From contig JACKOB010000003.1 in the NCBI GenBank assembly GCA_024234575.1, positions 62,001 through 126,000 on the forward strand: 64,000 bases of DNA. The letters run 5' to 3'. The notes under the pieces were generated by a model. That model ran no database searches. It saw nothing but the letters and a program-made list of their open reading frames with translations, and was not told the DNA's origin. A program made the position numbers and the translations under genes. Shown here piece after piece: positions 21,726 through 30,894 of this stretch. The stretch comes from Hahellaceae bacterium. GTDB taxonomy: Bacteria > Pseudomonadota > Gammaproteobacteria > Pseudomonadales > Oleiphilaceae. How positions within the stretch are numbered: the stretch's first letter is position 1; each line of letters starts with the position of its first letter.

Positions 21726-22826
21726 TTAACTGTTTAGCAGTTTTTTAATAGGGGCGGGTAGTCCTATCGTGTCTAGTTGATCTTTTGTCGCCCATTGCTG
21801 CGGCGCTTCGTTGATGCTGTTGTAACTCATACTTTTACCCGCTAACTGGATCGCAATGGGCGTCATGTGCAGGTGGAAGTGGCTGAAAGTATGCTTCAGC
21901 AGAGGCTGTGTCTGTGTAGATGTCACTGTCCAATCGTTTCTTTTTGCCAAGTCTTCTACCCTTTGCTCGATTTGTTGAGCAGTGTCGTCAGCCTCGGCTA
22001 GTTGTGGCAGTGTCCACAGACCACCCCAGATTCCCGACGGGGGCCGTTTTTCAAGGAACAGTTCACCGCTTTCATTCCGGATGATTAGCACCCAGACGCG
22101 TTGGGTAGGAATTGATTTGGTCGGTTTTCGGACGGGTAAAGTAGCTGTTTTTTCGTTTTTGTAAGCCCAGCAGCTATCACTGAACGGGCAGCGATGACAG
22201 GCCGGTTTGCTGCGTGAGCACAAAGTCGCGCCAAGGTCCATAATCGCTTGGGTATAATCATCAACGCGTTCGTGCGGGGTAAATGAGTCTGCAATTTGCC
22301 AGAGCTTTTTTTCAGTATTTCTCTCTCCGGGCCAGGTTTGCATACCAAGATAACGACAGAGAACGCGTTTTACATTGCCGTCGAGAATGGGGGCTCGCAG
22401 GTTTTGGCTGATAGAGAGAATGGCACCAGCGGTGGATCTGCCAATGCCTGGAAGTGCTTGTAATGACTCCAGTGTTGTGGGTATTTCCCCGCCTAGTTCC
22501 TCAACGCAAATTTTTGCCGTTTTGTGCAGGTTTCTACCGCGGGCGTAGTACCCCAGCCCGGCCCAGTGAGCAAGCACCTGGTCCTCAGAGGCTATCGCCA
22601 GGCTCTGTAACGTCGGGAAGCTGGCCATAAACCTTTCGTAGTAGGGGATAACTGTGGTGACCTGGGTCTGTTGCAGCATGATTTCGCTAACCCAGACACG
22701 GTAGGGTGTTTTATCTTTTTGCCACGGTAAGTCGTGCCTGCCGCAGTGGTCGAACCACTGCAGCAGGGTGTTGCTGAACGCTTGCGGTGCAAGGTTGGGT
22801 GAATCGTTGCCGGTTAGATGTGGCAT
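21726..22826 (-). CDS. mutY: A/G-specific adenine DNA glycosylase
   Basis: MutY of 366 residues; removes adenine mispaired with 8-oxoguanine. Visible are catalytic E48 in SEIMLQQTQ, the helix-hairpin-helix LPGIGRSTAGAI at about 125-136, catalytic D149 in ILDGNVKR, the 4Fe-4S cluster cysteines C-x6-C-x2-C-x5-C in SKPACHRCPFSDSC, and a C-terminal NUDIX-like 8-oxoG recognition domain. It starts 4 bp after the asmA stop, so the two are co-transcribed. Confidence 0.97.
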   Translation of the reverse strand: MPHLTGNDSPNLAPQAFSNTLLQWFDHCGRHDLPWQKDKTPYRVWVSEIMLQQTQVTTVIPYYERFMASFPTLQSLAIASEDQVLAHWAGLGYYARGRNLHKTAKICVEELGGEIPTTLESLQALPGIGRSTAGAILSISQNLRAPILDGNVKRVLCRYLGMQTWPGERNTEKKLWQIADSFTPHERVDDYTQAIMDLGATLCSRSKPACHRCPFSDSCWAYKNEKTATLPVRKPTKSIPTQRVWVLIIRNESGELFLEKRPPSGIWGGLWTLPQLAEADDTAQQIEQRVEDLAKRNDWTVTSTQTQPLLKHTFSHFHLHMTPIAIQLAGKSMSYNSINEAPQQWATKDQLDTIGLPAPIKKLLNS

Positions 22827-22830
22827 TAAT

Positions 22831-25158
22831 TTATTTCTTAAAGCCTTTAAAGAGATCTTTAATACCTTTTTGCAGCTCCGGGTCTACTTTATCGCTGTGC
22901 TTATCCAGTAATTTGTCGACTTCTTTGTCAACTTTTCTACCAATTTCTTTCTTGGCCAGTTTTTCGATCGCTTCACCGAAGGCGTCGTAGTCGGGGCGGC
23001 AAAGACTGGCTGGATCGGCATCGAAATTGCCCTGGCAGCGAATAGGCCATGGAATGTCTTTAAACTTGGGGCTGATGCCGCAGGCGTCTACCGCTTCGTC
23101 ACCGATTATGGTGAGGGCTACCTGGTAGTCCAGTGCCGAGTTTTCGACACTGATGTCGCCTTTGCCACTAAGTTTGACGCCCGCGAGACTGCCGATAATA
23201 GACGGGTTCTGCAGATTCATGCCGTTGATATTGATGTTACCGCTAAGGTCATTAAATGCTGTACGCTTGGCCCAGTCGGATTTTGCCAATGGCTTTTTGT
23301 TGACTTTGGCGATTCCTTTGCAGACTTCTTCTGTCAGGTTGAATCCTTCCAAAGCTCCTTCTTTGAGGAAGAAATTAGCTTGCCCCTGTGTCGTTTTTTT
23401 CAGGCTGGCAATGGAGTTCCCCTGACTTGTAAAGTCAGCCTTAAAGTTAATTCCCCCAGAGAGAATACCCATATCCGCAAGAGTTTTTAGCAAAGGGTTG
23501 CTTTGAATGTTATTGATCTCTTTATGGGCCTGCCAGGTGACGGGTTCTTTTCTTGCGTCGATGGATGCTGTTGCTTTGAAGTTGCCCTCGAAGAGTTCAC
23601 CGTCTGCCTTTTCTAGTTTAACCAGGCCATCTTTTGCTGTGATCAGCAATGCAATGGCCTTCACTGGCAGTTTTTGAATGATGAATTCGTTTAGGTCGAA
23701 GCGAGCGTTTAGCGATAACCCTTTTATCGTGTCTACAGGTAGCAATGGTGCGGTTTCATCCGCAGCCGCCACAGGCACGGGTGCTGGGGTTGCCTGGCCT
23801 GCAGCTTTACTTGCTGCTAACTGAGCGTCGATGGTGCCTTTGGCGTGTTGCGCCGCATTGACCGCTTCGACCGGCTGTTCTTTGCCTTTACGAATTTGTG
23901 CGGCATCATCTTTTAATGACGCGATTGCCAATTCTTGAGCGGTGGGTTGTTTGGGGGGCAGGTAACGGTCAACGTTAATACTGTCACCTTTAAACGCCAT
24001 TTCTATGTGGCCGTTGGACCATGTTTGGGTGATGCCCCCTTTTAGATTGGTGTCATCCAGGGTGAGAGATAAATCGTTTAGTTTAATGGCGTCATCGGGG
24101 CTGCTGATGATGGTTCTAAAAGCGATTTTCTTTAATACCTCCGGGTCTGTCGTGGCAATGTTAGCCTGGCCTAGCTGTGTGAGTAATTCTTGTAGAGAAA
24201 ACGCTGCAACATCCAGCGTGCCATCGACTTTCGGATTCTTGCCTGAGGTATCCAGGTCAAGCTTGGCTTTCAATTCCATATTACCTAGGGATGCGCTGAT
24301 GTCAGATAAGGTAATTTTACTGGTGGCCAGGTTCGCCACTATATCCCCCGCCAGGCCGGCTTCGATGGATTTGTTGTTAAATGGCTTGCCGGAGAGAATG
24401 AATTTTGCCAGTAATTCTTTGATATCAATAACTTTAAAGTTTTGTCCAAGCCGAATTTTTGTGGATATGTCCGCTTTGGTTGCCAGTTCTGACTGGTTGT
24501 CACGAAAGGCGAAATCAATGACAAGCGGGAAGAAATCATCGGGTTTAATGTTGGTGGCCACAATGTTCAGGGGGGCGAGTGTGAATGACTGCTTGTCGGC
24601 ATCACTGCTGTAATTTACTTTCAAGTTCGTGATGGCCACTTCGTCCACATCAAAACTGATGGGTTGAGCCTCTGCAGTTGATGCGCTGTCAGTGTCGGTG
24701 CTTTCTTCTTGTTGGGTGGAGGCTGGAGATGCCGGTGCGGATTCAGTGTCAGCTGCCTCTGCCTTTTTGGCGGTGACATTTTCCCAGTTGGCCTTACCTT
24801 CGGCGTCTTTGTGCAGATTAAGCTCTAACCCATCAAGTACCAGCTTTTGCACTTTTGGAGACATGCTAAGTAGTGACTTAAAATTCACCCGCGCCTGCAG
24901 CTCATTAAGTTTGGTAAAAGGTGCGCCATCGGCAGTCATCACTTCAACCGCACCAATACTGATGCCAAGCCAGGGGTATAATGACCAGTCCATATCGCCT
25001 TTTATTTTGAGGTTTACGCCTCCAGACTCTTGGGCAACACGCTCAATGTCTTGTTTGTAATCATTTGGATCAAGGATGATTGTCAGCACGATTAGGCCTG
25101 CAATAACAATGGCAATCAGGGCAAACAGCGTTAGAAAAAGGTATTTTATGGCGCGCAT
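22831..25158 (-). CDS. asmA: AsmA family protein
   Basis: A 775-residue envelope protein with one N-terminal membrane helix (about 6-28, LFLTLFALIAIVIAGLIVLTI), an AsmA N-terminal domain starting DPNDYKQDIE and a C-terminal AsmA_2 region. A low-complexity Ala/Ser/Thr/Glu linker lies at about 130-170. AsmA-type proteins are long periplasmic beta-rich bridges thought to move phospholipid or affect outer-membrane assembly. It heads an asmA-mutY transcript. The long open frame on the opposite strand (24005-24613) is a codon-bias shadow. Confidence 0.9.
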   Translation of the reverse strand: MRAIKYLFLTLFALIAIVIAGLIVLTIILDPNDYKQDIERVAQESGGVNLKIKGDMDWSLYPWLGISIGAVEVMTADGAPFTKLNELQARVNFKSLLSMSPKVQKLVLDGLELNLHKDAEGKANWENVTAKKAEAADTESAPASPASTQQEESTDTDSASTAEAQPISFDVDEVAITNLKVNYSSDADKQSFTLAPLNIVATNIKPDDFFPLVIDFAFRDNQSELATKADISTKIRLGQNFKVIDIKELLAKFILSGKPFNNKSIEAGLAGDIVANLATSKITLSDISASLGNMELKAKLDLDTSGKNPKVDGTLDVAAFSLQELLTQLGQANIATTDPEVLKKIAFRTIISSPDDAIKLNDLSLTLDDTNLKGGITQTWSNGHIEMAFKGDSINVDRYLPPKQPTAQELAIASLKDDAAQIRKGKEQPVEAVNAAQHAKGTIDAQLAASKAAGQATPAPVPVAAADETAPLLPVDTIKGLSLNARFDLNEFIIQKLPVKAIALLITAKDGLVKLEKADGELFEGNFKATASIDARKEPVTWQAHKEINNIQSNPLLKTLADMGILSGGINFKADFTSQGNSIASLKKTTQGQANFFLKEGALEGFNLTEEVCKGIAKVNKKPLAKSDWAKRTAFNDLSGNININGMNLQNPSIIGSLAGVKLSGKGDISVENSALDYQVALTIIGDEAVDACGISPKFKDIPWPIRCQGNFDADPASLCRPDYDAFGEAIEKLAKKEIGRKVDKEVDKLLDKHSDKVDPELQKGIKDLFKGFKK

Positions 25159-25369
25159 GGCGAAAGTATTCCCTCGTTATTATTTTCGCTGACGGCGTCA
25201 GCGTTGGTGGCGATAAACTCTAAACAAGACTACAAGAAATTAGCGCAAATTAAAGTACTTTTTTGACCGATACCACAACTGTAACAATTACCTTTGACGC
25301 CTTCTTCTGGATACCTGCTAAACTTTATGGAACTAATGTTCGACAAACCTAAGGGAGTGGTATAGGCAA

Positions 25370-25834
25370 ATGGCAATTAGCATAACAATTGAAATTAACA
25401 GGGAGTTTGACGTAGCCGCTGGTATTGAAAAAACCTTTGCATTGCTGGCTGATGTTCCGAAGTCCGCCAGTTATTTTCCTAAAGTTGATCAACTGGTTGA
25501 TATGGAAAATGGCGTTTACCGCTGGGAAATGGAAAAAATTGGTGTCGACAAACATGCACTACAGACAATTTATGCCAGTAAATATGAGTCAGATAAAGCG
25601 GCAAACGTTATCACCTGGACACCCATTAAAGGTGTGGGAAATGGTGAGGTACGTGGTTCTTGGAGATTGACCCCCAAAGGCAAGGGGACGCATGTCGTGT
25701 TTAATACAAATGGCGCGCTGAGTCTGCCATTGCCGAGTTTGTTAAAGCTGGCGGTTAGTCCCGTTGTTAAACATGAGTTTAACGCACTGGTAGATAAATA
25801 TATCGACAACCTGCAAAAGGCACTAAGCGAGTAA
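25370..25834 (+). CDS. SRPBCC family protein
   Basis: A 154-residue cytoplasmic protein with the START/SRPBCC lipid- or polyketide-binding fold: opening strand ITIEINREFDVAAGIEKTFALLADVPKSASYFP, and a C-terminal helix KHEFNALVDKYIDNLQKAL. No catalytic motif is evident. Ligand unknown. The ATG at 25370 follows GGGAGTGG by about 11 bases. Single gene, convergent with the DUF3087 gene. Confidence 0.8.
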   Translation: MAISITIEINREFDVAAGIEKTFALLADVPKSASYFPKVDQLVDMENGVYRWEMEKIGVDKHALQTIYASKYESDKAANVITWTPIKGVGNGEVRGSWRLTPKGKGTHVVFNTNGALSLPLPSLLKLAVSPVVKHEFNALVDKYIDNLQKALSE

Positions 25835-25892
25835 CCTTGCGCTTTGCCATCGCTCGCGGCTCGCGTTAGTGTGTGCCGCAGTCGAATGCTGG

Positions 25893-26399
25893 CTAAAGCG
25901 TACTTAACAGCTCTGTGCGGTAGTCATCCGTGCTGATGTTTACTCCCAGTTCCTCAAGCTTTTTCTCAAATTCTTTCAACTCCTGCTTTAGCTCGACCAG
26001 GGTCAGGTCATTATCGTCCAGCTCATAAAGCTGCACACTGCCGCGTAAGTTAAAGTTCATAATAATCAAGGCATTGATATCATTCAGATCCATAGCGGCT
26101 TTCAGCTTGGCAGACTTTCGGTAAATGCGGTTAAGTTCTTGTTTTAACTGCCATGTATACCACACCTCTTTCAGGTATTCGCTGTGCCTTGTGCGATATA
26201 GGGTGTAGCCGACAATTAATGCAGCCAGAATGACGCCTGTGAGGTTAAACCAGAAGTTTGATTTCTCTGGCGTCCCCAGCAATTCTATTAGTAGCGTTGA
26301 CGATCCTATGGCCAGAAGTAACATGGCAGTGATGATGGTAAGCGTGATTCTATTAAGTCGTCGCCGATAAATTACTTTATCTATTTCTTGCAGCTGCAT
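25893..26399 (-). CDS. DUF3087 family membrane protein
   Basis: A 168-residue inner-membrane protein with two adjacent helices (about 18-40 and 48-67) and a long C-terminal cytoplasmic helical part ending in a charged coiled coil (LVELKQELKEFEKKLEELG). It matches the DUF3087 family of gammaproteobacteria; function unknown. It follows the methyltransferase-like gene by 63 bp on the same strand, so they may be co-transcribed. Confidence 0.75.
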   Translation of the reverse strand: MQLQEIDKVIYRRRLNRITLTIITAMLLLAIGSSTLLIELLGTPEKSNFWFNLTGVILAALIVGYTLYRTRHSEYLKEVWYTWQLKQELNRIYRKSAKLKAAMDLNDINALIIMNFNLRGSVQLYELDDNDLTLVELKQELKEFEKKLEELGVNISTDDYRTELLSTL

Positions 26400-26462
26400 A
26401 ATTTGCCATGTGTGTGTTGAAAAGGGTGCCGATTATAAGCGCGTGGGCAAGTCAATGCGAGA

Positions 26463-27524
26463 CTAATCCTGGAGCGAGTTTTCTGGTGTAAATTCAAACT
26501 TTGGGTAGCTGCCCAGCTGATAGCAGACGCGAAAGCATGTTCCCGCCCGCAACGGTGAAAGCTCATAGCACTTGTGGGGCAGTGTGATGTTTGATGCGTA
26601 GTCATTTAACGTGTATTGCCTGTATACCTCTATCCGGGTGGTGAGCAGGGCATCGAAGGTGGTAAGCCGGTCAATGTCTGGAATGCAGACCCTGCCGATA
26701 TTAATTTCGTATTTACCCGAGGTCTCGCTATAACTGGCTTGTTTGTGTAAGGCTGCGGCATTTGTGGGCGTCAGGCTTAGAATGTCTGCAACCAGATGGC
26801 GCAGATGGCTGCTGTACAAGTGCTCTGTAAAGAAGGCTTTGCCCTCCAGGCAGGCTTTTTTCTCTTCCTTCCAGTGTCCGAGGCAAAGCGCTATATGGAT
26901 TGCCTGCGGGATAAAAATGCCACCGTCACTGAGTTGTGACGCGAGGTTGACAGTAACGGCAAATTGCGGTTCTTGCTCCAGTGCTTTTTGCATCACCTCG
27001 GCGACGATTAACTGCAATGTTTGTGGGTGCCGGTAGCGACAGGCATCCCCCTTAATAAGCGTAATCCTGTGGCTATCAAGGGCAAAAAAGGTCATTAGTT
27101 TACGGACGCTGTCGAGAGAAGCCTGGTGGATATCCAATAAAAACAGGTTTAGCTCGGTCGCTCTAAAATTTACCAGTAATGGCAGTATAAGCGTCGCAAA
27201 GGGACCACAGCCTGCGTAGAGAATATTAACCGGGTCTGCTGGTGTGCGACGTTTGAGATCTAGGATTGCGGCGTAAATGCCTCGTATATAGTTAATGCTG
27301 CGTTGATAATCTTTTAAGCAATAAGCCGCGGACTGAGGGTTTATGGCAACGCCCTCGGCTAAAAATGTGTCATCGGCCCATTTCGTAAAACCAGGGTCGG
27401 GCATGATTCCCGTAGCTTGCGAGCACAAGCGGGAGTAATCATCCAGTGCTCGCTGCAGCGCTTGGGGTGGTTGTCGTTCATCGATAATAATTCGACTGAT
27501 TTCTGCGAGTGCCTGGTTCGACAT
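26463..27524 (-). CDS. class I SAM-dependent methyltransferase-like protein
   Basis: About 353 residues from ATG 27524, which has AGAGGAA 5 bases upstream; an in-frame ATG at 27578 lacks a ribosome site. The central SAM-binding motif I is [19 protein letters not shown], with an acidic residue after strand 2 (LFLLDIHQ) and motif-II-like LIKGDACRY. The following [13 protein letters not shown] and GGIFIPQ recall the protein arginine methyltransferase fold, but the double-E loop is not complete. Substrate is unknown. It is divergent from hisB with 144 bp between. Confidence 0.65.
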   Translation of the reverse strand: MSNQALAEISRIIIDERQPPQALQRALDDYSRLCSQATGIMPDPGFTKWADDTFLAEGVAINPQSAAYCLKDYQRSINYIRGIYAAILDLKRRTPADPVNILYAGCGPFATLILPLLVNFRATELNLFLLDIHQASLDSVRKLMTFFALDSHRITLIKGDACRYRHPQTLQLIVAEVMQKALEQEPQFAVTVNLASQLSDGGIFIPQAIHIALCLGHWKEEKKACLEGKAFFTEHLYSSHLRHLVADILSLTPTNAAALHKQASYSETSGKYEINIGRVCIPDIDRLTTFDALLTTRIEVYRQYTLNDYASNITLPHKCYELSPLRAGTCFRVCYQLGSYPKFEFTPENSLQD

Positions 27525-27628
27525 ACGATTCCTCTTTTCGTGGCTGCGAACTGTAGCGGCTTTTATAGACTCGTGCACGGTGAATTGGGCTGTTACGTCA
27601 AAGCTATGCGAGGTCGCAATAAAAAATG

Positions 27629-27634
27629 TATAAT
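27629..27634 (+). promoter_or_regulatory. -10 element for hisB
   Basis: A perfect TATAAT in TGTATAATCCCG, 34 bp before the hisB start. No good -35 hexamer is seen 16-18 bp upstream, so an activator or the preceding bases may compensate. Confidence 0.4.
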
Positions 27635-27668
27635 CCCGCTCCTGTTTCTGCCTCTTATGGAGAGAAAA

Positions 27669-28262
27669 ATGTCAGCAAGAATAGCAAGCGTAGAAAGAAA
27701 TACGCTCGAAACCCAGATCAAAGTAACGGTCAATCTGGACGGTACAGGAAAAATTTCCCAGCAGACCGGTCTGCCGTTTTTAGAGCATATGATTGACCAG
27801 GTGGCGCGTCATGGGTTGGTTGATATTGATATAGTCGCCAATGGCGATCTTCATATAGATGCACACCATACCGTTGAAGACCTGGGTATTACACTGGGGC
27901 AGGCCGTCAATAAGGCTATCGGTGACCGTAAAGGCATCCGTCGTTATGGGCATGCTTACGTTCCTCTTGATGAGGCGTTGTCTCGGGTGGTCATTGATTT
28001 TTCTGGCCGGCCAGGACTGGAAATGCACGTTCCCTATACCCGTGGGGCGGTAGGTGGCTTTGATGTCGACCTGTTCTACGAATTCTTTCAGGGGTTTGTG
28101 AATCACGCACTGGTGACTTTGCATATCGACAACCTGCGCGGAAAAAACGCCCATCATCAGATAGAAACCGTGTTCAAAGCTTTTGGCCGCGCGTTAAGAA
28201 TGGCGATGGAGCCTGATGACCGCATGGCGGGAATCATGCCTTCCACCAAAGGTACGCTATAA
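27669..28262 (+). CDS. hisB: imidazoleglycerol-phosphate dehydratase
   Basis: Monofunctional HisB of 197 residues, catalysing the sixth histidine biosynthesis step. Metal-binding motifs HHTVEDLGI and [16 protein letters not shown] are present. A frame open from 27417 would add 84 unrelated residues; ATG 27669 has GGAGA 5 bases upstream and starts at the family N-terminus. It lacks the phosphatase domain of the E. coli bifunctional enzyme. First gene of hisB-hisH-hisF. Confidence 0.96.
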   Translation: MSARIASVERNTLETQIKVTVNLDGTGKISQQTGLPFLEHMIDQVARHGLVDIDIVANGDLHIDAHHTVEDLGITLGQAVNKAIGDRKGIRRYGHAYVPLDEALSRVVIDFSGRPGLEMHVPYTRGAVGGFDVDLFYEFFQGFVNHALVTLHIDNLRGKNAHHQIETVFKAFGRALRMAMEPDDRMAGIMPSTKGTL

Positions 28263-28275
28263 GACAGACCGAGTG

Positions 28276-28296
28276 CGCAACCCCAAATAGGTTGCG
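28276..28296 (+). terminator. hairpin between hisB and hisH
   Basis: A 7-bp perfect stem (CGCAACC / GGTTGCG) with a 7-nt loop, followed by TCAATTATGTTTTC, a poor T-tract. It may only attenuate or stabilise the hisB message. Confidence 0.35.
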
Positions 28297-28342
28297 TCAA
28301 TTATGTTTTCTTCTGAGCAGTCATTAATTAGAGCGCTTTTGC

Positions 28343-28984
28343 ATGAATACAGTTGCCGTCATCGATTACGGAATGGGAAATTTACACTCCGTTTCCAAAG
28401 CTATTGAACATGTGGCCGAAAATGCCCGTGTGATAGTCACCTCTGATCCCGAGTTAGTCCGGCAGGCAGACCGGGTAATTCTACCCGGTGTAGGTGCCAT
28501 TCGTGATTGTATGGCAGAGATTCGCAAACAGGGTGTAGATAAGCTAGTGGCCGAAGTTTCAACTGATCGCCCGTTTTTAGGCATTTGCGTAGGAATGCAG
28601 GCGCTTATGCAAAACAGTGAAGAGAACGGCGGGGTCGATTGCCTGGGGCTGTTTTCTGAAAAGGTACGTTTTTTTGGCGATCCGTTACTCGAAAATGGCA
28701 TCAAGCTAAAAGTTCCGCACATGGGCTGGAATCAGGTTAAACACGAGAAAAGCCACCCGCTATGGGCTGGCATCGAAGACGAAAGCCGCTTTTATTTTGT
28801 GCACAGCTTTTATGTTGAACCCAAGCCAGCTGCCGAGATTATGGGTACCGCCCTGTATGGCAAACGAATAGCCGCCGCAGTAGGTCGGGATAATATTTTT
28901 GCCGTACAGTTTCATCCCGAGAAAAGCCAGCACGTTGGCTTACAGTTACTGAAAAACTTTGTCAGCTGGAATGGCCGGGTATAG
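28343..28984 (+). CDS. hisH: imidazole glycerol phosphate synthase, glutaminase subunit
   Basis: HisH of 213 residues; class I glutamine amidotransferase that feeds ammonia to HisF. Nucleophile C82 in GICVGMQ and the His-Glu pair in QFHPEKSQ complete the triad. hisF follows after only 10 bases. hisA, which usually lies between hisH and hisF in gammaproteobacteria, is absent here. Confidence 0.96.
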   Translation: MNTVAVIDYGMGNLHSVSKAIEHVAENARVIVTSDPELVRQADRVILPGVGAIRDCMAEIRKQGVDKLVAEVSTDRPFLGICVGMQALMQNSEENGGVDCLGLFSEKVRFFGDPLLENGIKLKVPHMGWNQVKHEKSHPLWAGIEDESRFYFVHSFYVEPKPAAEIMGTALYGKRIAAAVGRDNIFAVQFHPEKSQHVGLQLLKNFVSWNGRV

Positions 28985-28994
28985 GAGAAAATAA

Positions 28995-29765
28995 ATGGGA
29001 TTAGCAAAGCGTATTATTCCTTGCCTGGATGTAGATAAAGGTCGAGTGGTGAAAGGTGTTCAGTTTGTAGATATTCGTGATGCAGGAGACCCTGTCGAGG
29101 TGGCTAAGCGTTACGATGAACAGGGCGCTGATGAAATCACTTTTTTAGATATTACCGCCAGCCATGAAGATCGTGAAACAACTGTGCATACAGTAGAAAA
29201 AATGGCGAGTGAGGTGTTTATTCCTCTTACTGTGGGGGGGGGGATTCGTAAGGTTGAAGATATTCGTACCATGCTTAATGCCGGTGCGGATAAGGTCAGC
29301 ATCAACACTGCAGCGGTATTTAATCCTGACTTTGTCCGTCAGGCAGCAGATAGATTTGGCAGTCAGTGCATTGTGGTGGCGATTGATGCAAAGCGTGTCA
29401 GCCTCGAAGGAGAAGTTCCCCGCTGGGAGATTTTTACGCACGGGGGGCGCAAACCAACAGGGCTGGATGCGGTTGAATGGGCGGTTAAAATGATGAAGTA
29501 CGGTGCAGGAGAAATTCTGTTAACCAGTATGGATCGTGATGGTATGAAAAACGGTTTTGATTTGGGCGTCACGCGTGCAATCAGCGATGCGGTGTCTATC
29601 CCGGTGATTGCTTCTGGTGGTGTGGGTAACCTGCAGCATTTAGTTGATGGTATTAAAGAAGGCAGGGCCGATGCTGTCCTGGCGGCCAGTATTTTTCACT
29701 TTGGTCAGCACACCATTCCCGAAGTCAAGCTTTTTATGGAGAAGCAGGGAATCGAAGTTCGCTGA
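28995..29765 (+). CDS. hisF: imidazole glycerol phosphate synthase, cyclase subunit
   Basis: HisF of 256 residues, a TIM barrel starting [19 protein letters not shown] with catalytic D12 and a second catalytic Asp in VVAIDAKR. It forms the HisHF synthase making IGP and AICAR. The opening PCLDVD and the C-terminal phosphate-binding GGVGN distinguish it from HisA. Ribosome site AGGAGAA lies 6 bases upstream. Confidence 0.97.
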   Translation: MGLAKRIIPCLDVDKGRVVKGVQFVDIRDAGDPVEVAKRYDEQGADEITFLDITASHEDRETTVHTVEKMASEVFIPLTVGGGIRKVEDIRTMLNAGADKVSINTAAVFNPDFVRQAADRFGSQCIVVAIDAKRVSLEGEVPRWEIFTHGGRKPTGLDAVEWAVKMMKYGAGEILLTSMDRDGMKNGFDLGVTRAISDAVSIPVIASGGVGNLQHLVDGIKEGRADAVLAASIFHFGQHTIPEVKLFMEKQGIEVR

Positions 29766-29781
29766 ATACTTAGTTCAGCTT

Positions 29782-29817
29782 ACAGGCAGGTCTCATCCTT
29801 TGCGATGTCCTGCCTGT
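29782..29817 (+). terminator. probable terminator after hisF
   Basis: A 9-bp perfect stem (ACAGGCAGG / CCTGCCTGT) encloses a short inner CATC/GATG stem, followed by TTGTTTATG. It lies 16 bp after hisF and before the convergent CheW-CZB gene. Confidence 0.6.
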
Positions 29818-29865
29818 TTGTTTATGACATCAAATATAGCTGTGCGGTCAAGCAAAAGATCGCCA

Positions 29866-30696
29866 TCAGCTTGATACAGCTGGTTGGCAGTTGACTAAAA
29901 TAAATGGTGCTTTATCACCGTTACGCAAGTAACCCTCAATACGAAAATCTTCTGTTTTTCTCTTTAAAATACCTTCGGTAGACTCGTCACGAGAAAAATC
30001 CTGCACGCTATAACTTTGAATATCTTTAATATTGTCCAGACGCAAAGCCGTTGTTTTGCCTTTGTTTTGTTCTACGAAAACAATAATAGGGCGAATACTG
30101 GTTAGCACGCGCTCTCGGGCGTTTTCAAATAGTCGGCGTAACTGGGCGAAAGTGTTGCTGTATTCTCGCTTGTAAAGCGTTAGTGCTTGCTCTTTGTTAG
30201 TTTCGGCGAGGTCTAGCAGTGTTTTGGCCAGTCCATGAATTTTTCGGTGCGGTTCATCAAACTTGCTCATAAGCTCAGCCAGGTCTTCGTCATCGGTTTT
30301 AAATTTATTATACCAAAGACCAAATGCGCATTTGTCTGGTTCTACTGTTTTACTAAATGGGACGCCTTTTTTTATTGACTCTTCCAGAGCCTTCATCCAG
30401 TCAACATGGTCCTGTTCTCTATCGTTAAAAATATCAACTAGCTTTTTGCCATTAGTCAGTGACGATGTGCTGCCTGTTAGCGCACAGAAATCGTAGAGAG
30501 GAATCGCCTTGTTTTGAAAAGTAATAACTTCATGATTGAACTGGGAACTTTCATCTACTTTGATGTTTCTTTCGACATCTTTTTCTATGTAACGAACCTG
30601 TTCCAGAGGAATTGCAAATGTGGCGTCATGTGTTGAAAACGTAATGACAGAGATTTTTCCGTCAATAAATAGTGAATCTACGCTTTGTCCGGACAT
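29866..30696 (-). CDS. CheW-like protein with an inserted CZB zinc-sensing domain
   Basis: A 276-residue soluble protein. Residues about 14-78 match the first half of a CheW fold (ISVITF...FAIPLEQVRYIE...AIPLYDF). Residues about 92-195 form a chemoreceptor zinc-binding (CZB) helical bundle with ligands H97 (HVDW), C123 (CAFGLWY), H150 and H154. Residues about 200-274 match the second half of CheW (RPIIVFVEQ...TALRLDNIKDI...PFILVN). The CZB thus appears inserted within CheW rather than fused at an end. It should couple zinc or hypochlorite sensing to a chemotaxis-like array; no che genes are adjacent. Single gene, convergent with hisF. Confidence 0.82.
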   Translation of the reverse strand: MSGQSVDSLFIDGKISVITFSTHDATFAIPLEQVRYIEKDVERNIKVDESSQFNHEVITFQNKAIPLYDFCALTGSTSSLTNGKKLVDIFNDREQDHVDWMKALEESIKKGVPFSKTVEPDKCAFGLWYNKFKTDDEDLAELMSKFDEPHRKIHGLAKTLLDLAETNKEQALTLYKREYSNTFAQLRRLFENARERVLTSIRPIIVFVEQNKGKTTALRLDNIKDIQSYSVQDFSRDESTEGILKRKTEDFRIEGYLRNGDKAPFILVNCQPAVSS

Positions 30697-30894
30697 ATGA
30701 ATCTCGTGATTTTCCCGAAAGACTGAGGTTGCCTGCAGTACCTGTTAAGAAATTACAGAGCGAAGCATCCGTCAGATAAAGATTTTTAGTTGATTGCAAT
30801 GAGTATAGATGGGGTTCGGGGTTCTCTCCACTTCCCCAGACAATTCAAGTATATCAAGAGGATAATGGGTGAAGCGTAATGGCATATAGCGCGG

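Noticed and set aside
24005..24613. 202-codon open frame on the plus strand opposite asmA
   Set aside because: Lies wholly antisense to a clear AsmA gene; composition is a shadow of its codon bias, with no domain or ribosome site.
27417..27668. N-terminal extension of hisB
   Set aside because: The 84 extra residues have no HisB homology; a good ribosome site precedes ATG 27669, and the region contains the likely promoter.
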